From positions 1-6,968 of the forward strand of contig VXPR01000183.1 of the NCBI GenBank assembly GCA_009839405.1: a stretch of 6,968 bases of DNA, in the 5' to 3' direction. Shown one piece after another: positions 6,328 to 6,968 of the stretch. Each line of letters starts with the position of its first letter. Positions within the stretch are counted from its first letter, which is position 1. This DNA comes from Gammaproteobacteria bacterium. Lineage in GTDB: Bacteria > Pseudomonadota > Gammaproteobacteria > Pseudomonadales > Azotimanducaceae. The notes beneath the pieces are model-generated. The model made no database searches and was not told the origin of the DNA. It saw only the letters and a program-made list of their open reading frames with translations. A program made the translations under genes and the position numbers.

Positions 6328-6861
6328 ATGGTGAAGTGGTCCGTTGGCGTGCTTGTGGTCGTCGCTGCCGTGGTTTTGGCCGGTTTGACTGGCAGGAAGT
6401 CGGTACATGCCGAACGGATCGTCGCCGGCTCGCCGAAGGCGATCTGGGCGGTGCTGACCGACACCGCAAGCTATGGTGAATGGAATCCGATCTTTGTCCG
6501 TGCTACGGGGCGCTATGAAGAGGAGGGCACCATGCACTATCAGATGAAGACGGCGGATGGGGCTACCACGGAGGTGGATGCGCGGGTCAAGCGGGTCATC
6601 CACGAACGAGAGATCAATCAGTTCGGCGGGATGCGAGGGGTCCTTACGTTCAATCACACTTGGCGGCTTGAGCCAACGGCCGGCGGCACGCGGGTGACGC
6701 AACACGAAGAGTATCGTGGCATCGGCGTTTGGTTCTGGGACCCGGCCTGGGTAGAGCAGGTATATCAGGAAGCGCTCGTGGCGTTGGAGGGTCAGGTGCA
6801 GCGGCGCTTGGGGAGTTCTGTTCCTCTTGACTTGCATGGAACAGATCGCGCAACGCGATGA
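6328..6861 (+). CDS. Membrane-anchored SRPBCC (START/Bet v1-fold) family protein, function unknown
   Basis: This 177-residue protein has one N-terminal hydrophobic helix (about residues 4-20, WSVGVLVVVAAVVLAGL) followed directly by an SRPBCC domain. The first strand and helix (SVHAERIVAGSPKAIWAVLTD), the YGEWNP motif at 49-54, the central strands (GVLTFNHTWRLEPTAGGTRVTQHEEY) and a long C-terminal helix (PAWVEQVYQEALVALEGQVQRR) are typical. The family forms a cavity that usually holds a hydrophobic ligand; no catalytic residues can be named. VHA before Glu29 resembles a signal peptidase site, but cutting there would trim the first strand, so an uncleaved anchor with the domain outside the cytoplasm is more likely. 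It follows recJ by 90 bp with its own strong ribosome site. The last 15 or so residues (from SSVPLDLHG) look like an unstructured tail and overlap two small hairpins. Ligand and partners are unknown. Confidence 0.75.
   Translation: MVKWSVGVLVVVAAVVLAGLTGRKSVHAERIVAGSPKAIWAVLTDTASYGEWNPIFVRATGRYEEEGTMHYQMKTADGATTEVDARVKRVIHEREINQFGGMRGVLTFNHTWRLEPTAGGTRVTQHEEYRGIGVWFWDPAWVEQVYQEALVALEGQVQRRLGSSVPLDLHGTDRATR
6817..6845. other. 8-bp inverted repeat at the 3' end of the SRPBCC gene
   Basis: TCTGTTCC (6817-6824) pairs perfectly with GGAACAGA (6838-6845) around 13 bases. It lies in the last codons. A second small stem, ATCGCG (6845-6850) with CGCGAT (6854-6859), follows at once and reaches the stop codon. 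Neither is followed by a T run. They may protect the 3' end or be chance. Confidence 0.35.
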
Positions 6862-6879
6862 TCGTGGGCGGATTTCCTC

Positions 6880-6907
6880 GTAGGGGACGGGCTTGTCCCC
6901 GCCCGTC
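6880..6907 (+). repeat. REP-like palindrome with GTAG head and two alternative stems
   Basis: GTAG at 6880-6883 opens the element. GGGGAC (6883-6888) pairs with GTCCCC (6895-6900) around six bases. Alternatively GACGGGC (6886-6892) pairs with GCCCGTC (6901-6907) around eight bases. The stems share bases, so only one can form at a time. The layout matches Pseudomonas-type REP sequences and resembles the element at 65-89. It lies 18 bases after the SRPBCC stop, the usual intergenic position for such repeats, where they can stabilise or terminate transcripts. Confidence 0.65.
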
Positions 6908-6938
6908 TTGAAAGCACCGAGGAGTTCGTCGAAGCACA

Positions 6939-6960
6939 GCAGTTCGCGCAAGCGAACTGC
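6939..6960. other. Perfect 9-bp hairpin with GCAA tetraloop
   Basis: GCAGTTCGC (6939-6947) pairs perfectly with GCGAACTGC (6952-6960) around GCAA, a GNRA-type loop that makes very stable RNA hairpins. It lies 31 bases after the REP-like palindrome. No T run follows on either strand, so it is not a classical terminator. It may be part of a larger REP-type unit continuing past the window edge. Confidence 0.5.
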
Positions 6961-6968
6961 CAACGCGC

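Noticed and set aside
5425..6963. A 512-codon open frame on the minus strand across recJ and the SRPBCC gene
   Set aside because: It is antisense to RecJ and SRPBCC sequence and shows no known domain; its N-terminal part would translate the REP-like repeat.
1..6968. CRISPR array, tRNA/rRNA genes, riboswitch or defence system
   Set aside because: No regularly spaced repeats, tRNA-like folds or defence-protein motifs were seen; the DNA is almost fully explained by six genes and short intergenic palindromes.

Overview
This is a GC-rich, densely coding bacterial window. All six genes are on the + strand. Four of them (xerD, dsbC, hom, recJ) form the housekeeping neighbourhood typical of Gammaproteobacteria such as Pseudomonas and relatives. 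XerD carries the gammaproteobacterial-style C-terminus and DsbC is a full periplasmic disulfide isomerase, so a gammaproteobacterium is the best guess. The genus cannot be read from the sequence.

Layout. Positions 1-120 are non-coding and carry a REP-like palindrome with a GTAG head (65-89), plus a direct repeat of part of it at the left edge. Gene 1 (121-1125) is a sterol C24-methyltransferase (Erg6/SMT)-like enzyme, unusual company for this core block. A 99-bp gap with a hairpin and a possible -10 box separates it from xerD (1225-2115). A 224-bp leader precedes dsbC (2340-3101). dsbC, hom (3098-4423) and recJ (4420-6237) are then packed with 4-bp stop/start overlaps (TTGA, then ATGA), as in a translationally coupled operon. 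After a 90-bp gap comes a small membrane-anchored SRPBCC/START-fold protein (6328-6861). The last 107 bases are non-coding and carry a second GTAG-headed REP-like palindrome and a 9-bp stem capped by a GCAA loop.

How the genes relate. XerD resolves chromosome dimers, RecJ degrades 5'-ended single strands in recombination and mismatch repair, DsbC corrects periplasmic disulfides, and Hom makes homoserine for threonine and methionine. They share an operon, not a pathway. thrC, which in many relatives sits between hom and recJ, is absent here. The two flanking genes, one SMT-like and one with a fold that often binds hydrophobic ligands, are the accessory part of the window, and the REP-like elements lie at its two ends. 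I see no CRISPR array, RNA gene, transposase or defence system. The most interesting signals are the bacterial SMT-like enzyme and the REP-like palindromes.
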